Shown: positions 35,428 through 47,100 of the stretch, in pieces | How the letters are laid out: every line of letters starts with the position of its first letter | How positions within the stretch are numbered: position 1 is the stretch's first letter | Assembly: GCA_030737875.1 (NCBI GenBank) | Contig: CM060922.1 | Span: 317,107,456-317,171,455 of the forward strand | Reading direction: 5' to 3' | DNA: 64,000 nucleotides | Source of the DNA: Allium sativum | Lineage: Eukaryota > Streptophyta > Magnoliopsida > Asparagales > Amaryllidaceae | Program-made: the position numbers and the translations under genes | The notes under the pieces: generated by a model | The model's input: the letters and a program-made list of their open reading frames with translations, nothing else | Told to the model about the DNA's origin: nothing | Database searches by the model: none

Positions 35428-36702
35428 AGAAAGTGTGTGTGTGTGTGTGTGTGTATACTTTCCAAGTATAATACACTCACAAGGATCGTGTAATATGATG
35501 TACAACACACAAGTAGAAATAATAGCTAATCACAGAAATGTATAAAACAGTAAAAGCAATAAAATAGAAAAATCACACCAGGGCTTTTTATACTGGTTCG
35601 GAGCACCGTCCTACGTCCAGTCCTAGACCTCTCTCTGGATTTTCACTAATCAACAACCTCGCTTCACCCAGAGGAACAGGTTCACAACACCCGGACAGCC
35701 GAACGGGATTTCACGCCTTTATCAACACGAGGACTTCACAACTTGCCTCTTAACAACACGGAGGACTTCAACCAAGATAAATAATCTTGTAGCTTGACAA
35801 TGCGTGTTCTTAATAACACAAATTTGTCAATTCTTGTACAACCTTCCTATAATTTTATCCTCGAGTATATACTTTAAAGGCGTAGATTTAAGGAAGTAGA
35901 ATGCTTGTTGAATCAAATGATTTTAATTTGATTCAAGGATTCAACAAGTATTTGAAACTTGGAGAGCTTTTGTTTTGCAAAGAATATGAAAATGCAATTC
36001 AAAAATTAGAGAGAATATAGAATGATTTTTTTGGGTGATTGTAAAACAAGTTTGAAGTTGTTTATATAACAGTAGAAAGGTAGTAATTCTTCATGAAGAG
36101 TTTCTATAAAAAGTTATGTCCATTTCCTTTGATTATTGAATAGAAATCTCTTCACAAATAGAAGCAACCTTTCAGAAAAAGCTTGCTGTTTGAAAACGGT
36201 CGACTGGTGAATTTCAACCGGTCGACTGGTTGAATTTAATTAAAATTAAATATCCAGAAAAATAGCCGTTATGTGCAAAAACACATTGACCGGTCGGCTG
36301 GTGAGTTTTGACCGGTCGACTGGTTGAACTGAGAAATGTTTATTTCAAAACAGAAACATGAACGGTCGACTGGTGGCATTTTGGGCAGTCGACCGTTTTA
36401 TTGCTATGGACCAGAGAACCTCGGTCCACAGTTTAGATCACTCTGCACTCTTTCCCGGTCGGAGGCTGGACCGTTTGGGCTTTTTCTGTGACTTCTCAAT
36501 TCCTCAAATATACAGATTTCAGCAGCGAAGGTATGATATAACTTTATAAATTGTTTGGTGCATTCGTGTTATACTTTGAGGATAGATTTTAACATATTTC
36601 TAACATGACTCAATGTATATATATATATAAAACCTTATCTTTATGAAATGATCTTCATTGCAACTTTATATGTTGGCATCGATCAAAATCTTGTTCTCAA
36701 CA
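35428..36702 (-). repeat. Copia 5' LTR
   Basis: 1275 bp, near-identical layout to the left LTR. It contains a (TG)n run at 35433-35454, TATA at 36061-36068 and the CGGTCGACTGG motif cluster at 36196-36400. Confidence 0.85.
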
Positions 36703-36968
36703 CAAGCCACATAGAGGAGCTAAACAAAGTCGAAAACAGGACGGGCCATGACGTCTTTGGACCAAAGGATCCAAATCTTGTCGGAGATATTGGGTAGGGC
36801 GCCACTGAAGCCAAGAGAGAGAACTGTCTTGGTGACCTCTTATGTACCCATAAATGGCTCCAGAAGCTCCACCAGGCAAACTGAATGCTTTCGAGCTATG
36901 TGTTTGAGCCTAGCCAAATACGCATTGTTACCGATACCTCGAACGTTCCATAACAAAAAAATCGCCAT
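36703..36968 (-). pseudogene. LINE A endonuclease, N-terminal part
   Basis: Starts with ATG at 36968 and reads FLLWNVRGIGNNAYLARLKH, then SVCLVELLEPF. This is the N-R-G and E motifs of LINE apurinic-type endonucleases (W-N-V-R-G-L..; the usual E of xxETK appears as VELLEP). A stop follows at GT*, and the frame continues across the Copia insertion at 32541. Confidence 0.75.
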
Positions 36969-37439
36969 AAATGATAGCAGAGAGGCTGAAAACGCACCCG
37001 AAAGGCAAGCCCAAGCAACAAAAGCACAAGAGAGTCAATCAAATAAGAAAAAGTGTATGTCGGGTGGATCTAACGATCTGCTCGGATGCCGCTATAAAGT
37101 GTGTGCGGGTGGTGCGGGGGTGGGGGGAGTGCAGGGAGACGATATTTTACTTATGTTTTAATTTCCTTATATTCATAATTTTAATTTTATATATCTTTGG
37201 TTTAAAACATTTCTTATATAGTTATATTTATAGATTAATATAAGATTTAAATAGTTATTATATACATTATAATTATTTGTTTTAAACTTATATTTTTACT
37301 CTATTATACTATTTAATTATACAGAACAATAATATGATTAAACTCCAGAATTACCTTGATTTATTTCAACATCATTTACATTGTTTTCAAAAAATCAAAT
37401 TTCGAAAATTGTCTAAAGCATATCGACATGTATTACCCC
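36969..37439. other. Region without recognised genes
   Basis: LINE leader or flank, including a G-rich stretch at 37085-37140, then strongly AT-rich sequence. Nothing further recognised. Confidence 0.3.
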
Positions 37440-38198
37440 CCATGTCGACATGGTGACCGTTAATTTATAAATTCAAATTTCAAAAGTTGTGTCTATTGGT
37501 TTAAATCTTTTCCTGAAAGGATATAGCTGTTGAACCGCTATAAGTAGGCTTCTAAATTCAAAATTTTATAACTACTCTCATTTATCTTCTTTTCTTCTCT
37601 CCATTTTTACTCTTAAAATTTTAAGTTTATGTAATTAAACTCAGTCAAAATTCAAACAGAATCAAACCAACTCATCTCTAGTTCCATTCTCTATCATCCT
37701 CTCTCAAATATTCAAGTGGTATTCAGAATTATAGGAGTTTTGTCATAAAAGATCACAAAATCAAAAAAATAATTGAGTCTTTCTTCCAAAACAGATATAA
37801 GAAAGGTGTGGCTATAGCCCATTCAAATCAGCTGGGTATGATTGTATCCCGAAAATCGATTGAGTCTCACTGTACTCCGGAAACAAGTGGAGTGTACCTT
37901 GTAGACTATGAAATTGAGGATCGTAATTTGAAGATTATATTGAAAAGAAATTTGCATAACTCAGAGTTTTGTGCGACTTGATGTAAGGTAAATCCGAACC
38001 AGTATAAAATCCCAGCGTGTTCTTTCCTTTACCGTTTTATTTATTATTAGCATCTGTGTGTGATTCTCTGATTAATTTATATTTGATTTGCATTTGATTC
38101 TGCTAAATTCAAAAAGATATCGTAAATTCTATTAAACACTATTCACCTCCCTCTAATGTTAAGTTTGCCTTAAGATCTGTGATCCATATTTCCAACAA
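37440..38198 (+). repeat. Probable Copia LTR remnant
   Basis: The end reads TATTAAACACTATTCACCTCC, then CTCTAATG..TTTCCAACA, the recognisable 3' end style of plant Copia LTRs. A TATA-like CTATAAGTA lies at 37538-37546. No PBS follows 38198 and the start was not found, so it may be a solo or truncated LTR. Confidence 0.4.
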
Positions 38199-39329
38199 TG
38201 ACAACAAAAGAAAGATTAATCCAAAAGGCAACAAAAGAATATGAAAATAACTCCTTAAACATGTTAATACCCGCCCATATTTCGTCATAATTCATCAAGC
38301 AATATTCCCTTGAGGTTCATATATTTTAAGATGTAAATAAAACTATGGTTGAAGGACAACACTTTAAGTCTGCTATTTTTTTGCCGAGAGTGGGCTAGTT
38401 GCTTGTCTGTGTCTGGTCTCGACAAAGTTCTGCCAAAATGGAGGTTGTGGCACTGAATCCGAGGGTGCGATGAAAACTTTTATTATTTCGGAAAAACTTA
38501 GCAATGTGGAAAAGCTCTTAGAATCTGAGCACATGATAGTTTTTAGGCGATAGGAGTGACGATTGAGGTAGGTGATGTCTGGAGGTCAACAATGATTTGA
38601 GTGCATGTGAAAGGTGAGAAAATGAGAACTAACCGTTTGAGTGATTTTTAAGGAAACGCGACATGGAACAAATAAAATTTTTTTTGGTCCATTTAAATCT
38701 TAAGCATCTGTATTGTTGGAAAGTAAAGCTAAACAATATAGAAATAACATTTTCCATCAAATATTACTTGCTTATGACATCACTTTTGCTCTCCCTTCGA
38801 GCTATTTGAATGCATCATATGAAGCCTAAAATTTTATGGAAGATTGTTAATGGGACTCCACATTTGGTTAAGGAGAGGTCAATTTTTCATTTTTTTATGA
38901 ATTGTTAAGTGGATGACAAAATAAATTGGCAACACCTTAAACATATAAATAAAAATTTCAAAGCTAACCCCAATCCTCCTTAATGTGTACCTTAACACCT
39001 AAACCTTGTAACATATAATTGTTGAATTTAACAGTAAGTAGATTTTAACTATAAATTTCTGTACATTTATTTCACATTTACATGGATTGAATCTATAACA
39101 CCTTCTTTAACAACTGAAGATAGAAGTTCATTTACACTCTCTTGGTGGTTTGATTGTAACAATCTATAATCATCTCTTTCGGAAAAATCACAAGTATCCA
39201 TAAGGGAATCAAAAATAAAAACATAAGAACTAAACTTTCAACCAACTACGCCATTAGATTGGGATCCGCCGACTCCTTTCTCTTGTTTGTCTTCGTTTGA
39301 ACCATCTTGACGAATTACAGTTTAAGTTT
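38199..39329. other. Region without recognised genes
   Basis: AT-rich, with stops in all frames. No repeat pair, RNA gene or transposon terminus recognised. Confidence 0.3.
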
Positions 39330-39599
39330 TCGATTTATTTGAAAGGCAATCAAATCTTTATTCACATTGTTTATTTACAAGATTACAGGAGATCAACACA
39401 ACATAAACTGCAACACAAACTATACAATCTATCAACATTGTGAAAAAAACAATGAAATATACAAGATTACACAAAAATTAACTCAATGATGTTAACAAAA
39501 TTACAACAAAAACAGATAGACTTGGTTTCTCCATAACAGGAACACTTCATTGCATTAAACCAATCACTTCAGAGAATCAAATTCACTACCAAACAATCA

Positions 39600-40680
39600 T
39601 TCAGAAGTCATATTCGTTAGAATTGCATTGTGAATCACAGAGAATAACTCATCTGCATTCAACACTAAAAAAGTAAACACTCTTCAATTTCTTTTAGCCC
39701 ACACTTCAAAAATGAAAATCTTTAAAATCCTTTACAGCAACATACTCTTACTCGTCTTCCACCTAGTTGCCTTGAAAAGAATAAACCATTCAACTCTACT
39801 AATGTTAGAAGGCCTATGAAACTTCCCTAGAGCTAGCACTCGCCACCATAACTAAAATACAAAAGAACATTCAAAAAATAAATGCGTGTTACTCTCAGAA
39901 TCTGCTCTACAAAAAACACATATCGTCAGGTATAATCCCCATCATATACAACTTATCTTTAGTATTTATAGCATTGGACATAATTTTCCACAAAAAGAAG
40001 TTCTGCTTTGCATTACTCATCAAGCTCCATACTCTTTTATGCCAAGGAAAGAAAGGTTTTTCACCACTTAATAGATCATAGACAAGACTGATAGAGTGCT
40101 TCTTTCCCATCCACGTAATATTTTCATTGCAGACTTGAAATTGGAAGATATCTCTGTCGATAACGATCTTAACATAGATGAGCTACTATGAGGCAATATT
40201 AATTCACCATCATATATCACATCATCAACTATAGCAGAATCAGAAATACCATTGTTCCTTCTAAAATTATAATCCACTATATCACTTAATATCAATCCTT
40301 TACCTGCCCAAGGAGAGTGCCAAAAAGATAATCCATATAATCTACCAACATTACATTGAACAAAAGGTAAGTAAAGACCTCTAAGTTTTAGAATTTGCTG
40401 CCAACTCCAACTATAGGAACCTGGAATAGGCATAGTCCAGAAGTTTTTCTTACCAATCAGATTATTCTTCAAATATTTGGTCCATAAGCATTTATCATCA
40501 GTGAAAAGCTTATCAATGTACACAGACACAACAGCTTTATTCCATTGAATGAGATTAATTATTCCCGATCCACCATTCCTTCTATCTTCACATAATTTTA
40601 AAAAAGCAATAGGAATAATCTTCTTAACAAAAGGATCACCATGCCATAAAAGCTTATTCATTGCACTGACCACCTGTTAA
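39600..40680 (-). pseudogene. LINE B ORF2 C-terminal region (zf-RVT)
   Basis: 40068-40673 reads MNKLLWHGDPFVKKIIPIAF and GGSGIINLIQWNKAVV, then LRGLYLPFVQCNVGRLYG, the conserved region after LINE RT. 39907-40110 reads KPFFPWHKRVWSLMSNAKQN FFLWK and IIPDDMCFLC, the zf-RVT core. Short frames of similar character continue to about 39600. Confidence 0.75.
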
Positions 40681-40739
40681 CAAGCTTAAGAGGAAGAATG
40701 TAGTGCCTAGTGTAATAAGTAGTCATCGACGTTATAATG

Positions 40740-41651
40740 GATTAAATAATAGTTAGTCTTCCAGCTTGAGATAACTTGCATGAAGGCCCTTGCTTCATTC
40801 TATTGATGATTTTTTTCATATAAAGGCATACATTTGTCCTTAGTAATCCTTCCAGTGAACAGAGGTAGACCTATATATTTAGAGTTATCAGGTAGGACCT
40901 TCAAACCAGACAAAGCAATCAGTTCATCCTTTTTATATTGACTTAACCCAGCAATTTTAATATGAGATTTATTCAAGTTGATTTCCAGACCAATAATCTC
41001 ATGAAAAGATTGCAGAATTGATAGTAAGCATTGAATGTTACTCAAAGTTAGCTTTGTGAAGATAATAAGGTCATCAACAAAACATCATAAAACACGCTAC
41101 AACATGATATAGGTCTAAAATCTGAAACATGGGAAGGATTTTCCACTTCAGGTACCAAAGCACTAAGGGTAGCTGTTAATGTGGGAGGCAAAACATTCAT
41201 CAAGAAAAAAATATTTAACTGCTTCAGAAACATCATTACCAATAATAGCCCAACTTTTTGTAGAAAACAAACATTAAACCCATCCGGCCCACCAGAACTA
41301 GAAGGATCCAAGCTATACACTGCTAACTTGATCTCATCACTAGTAACAGAATTAATAAGCTCTAGAGAATGATGATAAGATAAAAAAAGGTAACATAATG
41401 TGAAACAGAGGATCAACATTATATAAAGGTAAGGAATCATGAGCTAAAATAAAGGTAAAGTAGTCAACAAAAGCTTTATCAATGCTAGCTTGAGAAGATA
41501 GAATGTTACCATCAACATCATTTATCATGTAAATTTCCTCTTTTACTTTGTTGATTTTCAAAGTATTATGAAAATACTTTTGAATTCCTATCAGCTTCCA
41601 AGTCCCTTTTAATATTTGATCTCTGCCTTGCTGATTGAAATTCAATATCAA
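40740..41651 (-). pseudogene. LINE B reverse transcriptase remnant
   Basis: 41048-41440 reads VTSDEIKLAVYSLDPSSSGG PDGF, then LVPEVENPSHVSDFRPISCC, strong LINE RT motifs. A shifted frame near 41085-41045 reads FVDDLIIFTK, the catalytic FADD box with Ala to Val and both Asp intact. 40800-41045 continues ILQSFHEIIGLEINLNKSH and ILPDNSKYIGLP-like motifs. Confidence 0.8.
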
Positions 41652-41691
41652 ACAAATTCTTTAGCTTATCCTGTAACCCCCTCTCTAAAAA

Positions 41692-41920
41692 TTAGAGTTG
41701 TGAGTCATATGGATTCCCCACTAAATTATTTTGCACTTGAATAAGCTCAGATCTCACCAGAGAAGATTGCTTGAATGCATCTCCAAATGTATGACTAGAC
41801 CAAACTTTGAGATGAATTTTTAACAACCTTAACCTATAAAGTAGTTTATCCATAGGGCTTCTTCCATAACATTGATTCCAAACATGCAACAAAATACCTG
41901 AATAATCCAAATGAAAACAC

Positions 41921-41960
<40 letters not shown>

Positions 41961-42691
41961 TTCCCTTTGACAATGACACTTGAACACCCCCAATAAAAAA
42001 GCAGAGGATAATGATCAGAAATTGAAGGAGGAAGAACATGGTAGAAAGATTTGGGCCAAGTAAATAAAAAAGAGGAATTGATAAAAATGTGATCAAGTTT
42101 GCATAGAGTAGGAGGACCGAGTGACTTTATTTTGAACATGTGAATGATGGACCAAAGCTATTAAGAGGAATGAGATTTGAAGTGATGATAACTTGACTAA
42201 GAGGAACAATGTCACGAACAGTAAGGGTACAACCACCCCTCTTTTGAGAAGATGAAAACATGCAATTGAAATCCCCTCCCATAATCCAAGGTTCAGATGA
42301 TGGATGAATGTTGCAAAGATTAATGAGAAAAAAATTCTCAAAGATAAGGCATTATGGGCATAAATAGAAGTGAGGAAAAAGGTAGAACAGATAGGGAGAT
42401 AAATACATTTGTAATGAATAAACTGATCAAATAAACATACTTTTGAAAGTTTAAAGATGGCTGGATTCCACATAGTTAATAGACGACCAAAATTAGCATC
42501 ATCAAGTATGTGATCAAAATTCCAAGATGGAGAAAAAAAGATGCTGCCTTGTTGGTTGAAAACTTATCAAGCTTAGTTTCAGAAATACACAAAAGATGAA
42601 TATTACTCTTCTTCAAAAAGTACTTGATTTCACTTTGTTTAGAGGGCAGATTCATCCTTCTTATATTTCGGAACGAAATGTTGTGCATCAT
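41692..42691 (-). pseudogene. LINE B endonuclease remnant
   Basis: 42476-42691 reads ISFRNIRRMNLPSKQSEIKY, then IHLLCISETKLD, the N-R and E-T-K motifs of LINE endonucleases. 41846-42139 reads CKLDHIFIN and ISDHYPLLF, the SDH catalytic motif. A 33-base poly(A) run at 41922-41954 (poly(T) in the sense strand) breaks the region after SDH. Confidence 0.8.
41922..41954. repeat. Poly(A) run of 33 bases
   Basis: Homopolymer inside the LINE B endonuclease region. On the sense strand it encodes poly-Phe in the flanking frames, so it is a slippage expansion and not a poly(A) tail of this element. Confidence 0.8.
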
Positions 42692-42719
42692 TTTTTAACT
42701 TGGATAGGATATATGAAAG

Positions 42720-43835
42720 AAGCTGGATTATTCCTTGTGTGCCTTTTAGAATGAACATTCTGACTACCCAAAGGTAAAATTTCATCCTTTTTAAACTCAA
42801 CTCCTTCATCAATTTCTGCTGAATTCAAATTCACTTTCATTTTCCTGCCTTTTTTAGATTTTGGTGGAGACTTAAAAGCAGCATCAATGAACTTTTGCCT
42901 TAACTGACTTAGGTGGAGAAGCTTTAACTTGAGCAGTACTTAAACTAGAAGATGAATTGTTGCTATAAGAAGTAATGGAAGGAGGAGGAAGAATGATCCC
43001 TTTTGGAGGATCAAGATGAGAATAACGAGAAGAGATAGGATCATTCAATTTACGGCTAAAGGATGAATTCTCAGGTATTTGAAAACTGAATGATGATTCA
43101 CAAACAGCTGGGTTAACAGTGGAAAATATGTGAGTACAAGAAGGACACGGTATTGAAAAGTTAGAGGAACAGAGGTCAAATGTGTTTTCAGAGGAAGAGG
43201 ATGTCATGGATGAAATATTATATAATTTGGAAAACAGATTACTAAACTAACCATCATTTTGCACTTCTGCTGTTTGAATTTCATCAATAACTTGCTTGCC
43301 TTCAGACTTAGAATTTACTTTAGAAGAATCTGAGTTCACAAAATTTTCCTTACGATGCACAACACATTTTCCCTTCTCATCTACTATCATTATATGACTA
43401 TTATCTCTACGTTCCGCATGACAATTTATATCCATTGGCTCCTCATTATTGACTTGCTCATGAAAAACAAAATTACCATCACCTTTGATTTCTACAACTT
43501 TTCCATTGCATTATTAACATTAAAATCCACATCAATACCAAATTTTCCTGTTTTTCTTTTCCACACTTGTTTTTTCTTATTAGCAACCTTAGTCCACCCT
43601 CTTAGAGTAGCCCCACCATCATCTACATTATCAAATCTAACCTCCTTCCTTTCAACATGTTGTTTTCCTTTTGGGTTAACTTGCTCGTTGGAGACATCAC
43701 ATTGATCCGTGTGATGACCAAAAACCTTGCAAAAAATACAAATGCTTGGCTTCCTGTCATAGCTAACGATTACAGGAGGACATTTATTACCAAGTCCTCC
43801 CAATTCAATGCAATTTTCGATTTTTTTATTTTAAT
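42720..43835 (-). pseudogene. LINE B ORF1 remnant
   Basis: 43492-43803 starts GGLGNKCPPVIVSYDRKPS and carries the knuckle CIFCKVFGHHTDQC (C-x2-C-x4-H-x4-C), then WTKVANKKKQVWKRK. 43247-43435 and 42884-43207 form the polar, Ser-rich tail. This is the same architecture as the ORF1-like genes at 13045-14699 and 17148-18853. The DUF4283 part upstream of 43835 is missing. Confidence 0.75.
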
Positions 43836-44121
43836 ATAGCGTGTATTCATCGAATTAAAATGAAATAAGAACAATAGAGTTTGAGGAGGAAACAAACTAT
43901 AGTTGATAAAACAGCGATATTGTAGTCTATAAATTTCTATTTTATTTTTAATTCAAATCTCTTCTTAACAAATAAAAAATAAATTGAAGTCCCTTCAAAA
44001 TTGACCCGTGTACGCTGTAACTAAACGTGCAGTGGCTTTAGCAACCGCCAATTTTTGACCTGCGTGCTAAATTTTATGATAAAATATCGAATGAGCTCCA
44101 GCAGCTCATTTCACTTCGCAA
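43836..44121 (+). promoter_or_regulatory. Promoter and 5' UTR region of JMJ22-like gene
   Basis: Only about 290 bp separate the truncated LINE from the start codon. A weak TATA-like ATGATAAAATA occurs at about 44075-44085. No clear regulatory element is identified. Any normal upstream promoter must lie within or beyond the LINE. Confidence 0.35.
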
Positions 44122-47100
44122 ATGACCGCTACTTTTCACCGTCTCCTCCATGCCAAAACCCTAAAACGAAAAAAGATACTTAAAAAATCCAAACAAGAAA
44201 AGGCATACAGAACCCTAAGATCCCAAATCAGTAAAACCCCCGGAGAGGAAAACGAACTGGGCTTTAAGCTGAAATCCAATTCAGCTTCCCATTGTCGCTC
44301 AATCCAACCTCTCGGTAATCTCTTTTTAGCCAATCAACCCAATATCCGGAACCCTGGACTAGGATCCCTTCAAATTTTCCCAGATGACCTAATTATTGAC
44401 ATTTTAGCATTTCTTGATGCGAATTCATTGTCTGTTTTATCCGTTTGCTCCAAATCCTTGTATGTATTTTCTACCCATGATCCTTTATGGAGAAACTTAA
44501 CTCTTCATGTTTTAAGAGGCGATTTCGATTTTAATGGAAGTTGGAGAAGTACTTTTATGACCAACTGTGGTTATAAATATTTTCCATGTTCAAAATTGGA
44601 AGTTAGAAATTTTTACTCTGATTATCTGTTTCAGAGCTGGTTGTGTGCTAATCTGGAAATGAAACATGAGTGGCTGGAAAGAGATAATATTGAGAGAAGG
44701 AGAGGGATTTCAGTTGACGAATTTATTTCTTGTTTCGAGGACAAGAATAAACCTGTATTATTGGAAGGTTGCATCGATAATTGGGCAGCATTGAAAAAAT
44801 GGAGTAGAGAACATTTAGTTCAAGTTTGTGGAGAAGAAAAATTCGCAGTAGGTCCAGTTGATATGAAGTTAGATAAGTTTTTTAGGTATTCGGATTTAGC
44901 TAAAGAAGAACGTCCCCTTTATTTATTTGATTCAAAGTTTGTTGAAAAAGTTCCTAAACTAGGATTAGATTATGAGATTCCTGTATATTTCAGGGAAGAT
45001 CTGTTTTCATTATTAGGGAAGGAGCGGCCAGATCATAGGTGGATTATTATAGGGCCTGCAGGTTCGGGTTCCTCTTTTCATGTAGACCCAAATTCAACTT
45101 CTGCTTGGAATGCGATTATAAAGGGGTCAAAGAAATGGGTTATGTTTCCACCAGAGGTGATCCCTCCAGGCGTGCATCCAAGCCCAGATGGAGTAGAGGT
45201 TGCATGCCCGGTATCCATTATGGAGTGGTTTATGAATTTTTATGATGCGTGTAAAAATTGGGAAAGGAGGCCTATTGAGTGTATTTGCAAGGCTGGGGAG
45301 GTAGTTTTTGTGCCCAATGGTTGGTGGCATTTGGTGATCAATCTTGAAGATTCCATTGCCATCACTCAAAACTATGTCAGCAGGTGAGTTTTCTGATATT
45401 ATTGTAGCAATGTTCGTTTCATCAATATAACATTTCACTTGTAATTTGGATTTAAATTTGAAATCATGTTTCTTTTACTGTATCGATTTTCAAGTAAATA
45501 TTCAAGTACACATGTTAATGGGTTGGATCAACAAATTTAACAAAAAGGATCGCAAATGAGCATGACTACTGAGTAGTAGCCTCTTTTACCCTTCTATTAA
45601 AGGAGTCATAAATGGCGAACTCATTTGTTAAAAATATGAAATTTGAATTCTGATAATTTATAAGTTTGAATTTTGAAATATTAAATATTTTAAGTTTTGA
45701 AAGTTGTACTTGAACGACTAGACTTGTTATTTTCTTTGTTCGTACTGTAGTGAGTTCTTCATACTGATTCGGGTTCATAATAAACTTTGACCAGTGAACT
45801 CGAAAATATCATGAATGAAATAAAACATTCAGATGCTTCATATTTTGGACATACATTGTACTTCTTTACAATGATTAACAATTGATTAAAAAATATAGGT
45901 GTGTTTACAGTAATTTACCAATTTATTGCATCCGACGCCAGAACGGAGTGAACAACCTTTTTGCCCCATCTCTTTGGCGAAGGAATCGTCAATGTCCGAT
46001 GTCTTCCACTGGGTTTTCTCCAATAATCATAATGCTTATTTCCAATGCTTATATATCATACCTCTTTCTAAAACAATCTATAGTTCGCCATTGTAACCAA
46101 CAATTGACAAATAACAAACAACAGGTATGTTTGCAGTATGAATTTATCCATTTCTTGCGTCCAGTGCTAGAACACAGTAAACAACCATCATGCCCTGTCT
46201 TGTTGGCATGAGGGAAATAATCCGTTGGCATTTGACGTCGATGACTAGTTTTTCTTTCCCAATAATTATAATCCTCCTTTTCAATACCCCTTTTCCTTAT
46301 TTTCTCCTAACAAAAAATCACATTCCTCTTTTGTTACTTACTCCTTTCCAAATACCACTTTAGCTTAACACAAAATGTAACTCTTCGGCTCCACCTCTGT
46401 ACTGTAACTTGAATAGTATTTGGATGACTTTTTTTTTTTTAAAGTCTCTAACTCATCGGGAAGTGATGTGTAAATTTATCCATAGCAATTTTAGTTTTGC
46501 AATTTCGTACTTGAATGACTAGGCAGTGACCACTGCTAACTTGGAACATGCAAAACTTTGATCGGTGAACTTGCATCAAAATGACAGACAATATTAAACG
46601 TTTAGATACTTCATATTTTGAATTTACATTGTAGTTCCATAAAAATTAATAGTTTTACCTGATAAATAACGTTCTACATCCATCAGATCTTTAAACAATG
46701 CCTTAATGTTTCAGTCGTCGTTGAGTCATTGGATAGTCAGTTGGAAATTTATCGTTTGAATTTGAATTTTTATTATGAAAATCTATTTTTTGTAAAGTTA
46801 AAACTTGAGTTTGAATACTTAAAATTTTGTGTTTTATATTGAATCTGAATTTGAATGTTTGAAAATATTAGATTGAAAATTTGAATTTCAAAATATTAAA
46901 TTTTATATTTTAGTTTTTGAGAATTTGAATTTTATATTGAACCTGAATTTAAACTTTTGAATTTACGTTGTAAAACTCAAATTTACATTTGAAAATTTAA
47001 GGGTGTGTTTGGTTAAAAATGAGTTTTGGGTTTTTAGTTTTTAAATTTAATTACAAAACTTTAAAGGTGTAGAAGGAGAAATGGTAGAATGAAAGCAAGA

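Larger units (their letters stand above)
32542..36702 (-). mobile_element. Non-autonomous Copia LTR retrotransposon
   Basis: Two closely similar LTRs (32542-33801 and 35428-36702) enclose only 1.63 kb. On the minus strand a PBS follows the right LTR and a PPT precedes the left LTR. Target flanks AAAGC (32537-32541) and CAAGC (36703-36707) match at 4 of 5 positions, and both lie inside one LINE endonuclease frame. The interior encodes a gag-like coiled-coil protein but no protease, integrase or RT, so mobility would depend on a partner element. Confidence 0.85.
29891..36968 (-). mobile_element. LINE (L1-type) A, split by a Copia element
   Basis: ORF2 pieces lie on the minus strand in the order endonuclease start (36968-36703), endonuclease end (32541-32300), linker (31851-31350), RT (31350-30640) and C-terminal region (30212-29925). 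The Copia element 32542-36702 interrupts the endonuclease domain. No ORF1 is recognised upstream of 36968, and the 3' end is not defined, so the copy is probably truncated at both ends. Frameshifts and stops throughout. Confidence 0.8.
39330..43835 (-). mobile_element. LINE (L1-type) B
   Basis: Read on the minus strand: a partial ORF1 from 43835, then endonuclease, RT and the zf-RVT C-terminal region down to about 39600, followed by a 3' flank without an obvious poly(A). The 5' end is cut inside ORF1, just before the zinc knuckle. Frames are broken by many frameshifts. It is a different LINE subfamily from LINE A. Confidence 0.8.

Noticed and set aside
34840..35508. Gag-like ORF starting at 35508
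   Set aside because: The upstream part reads through the LTR end and the (TG)n run (THTHTHT); the internal Met at 35376 after the PBS is a better start.
41922..41954. Poly(A) tail of an inserted retroposon
   Set aside because: The endonuclease reading continues on both sides and no target duplication or foreign sequence is present.
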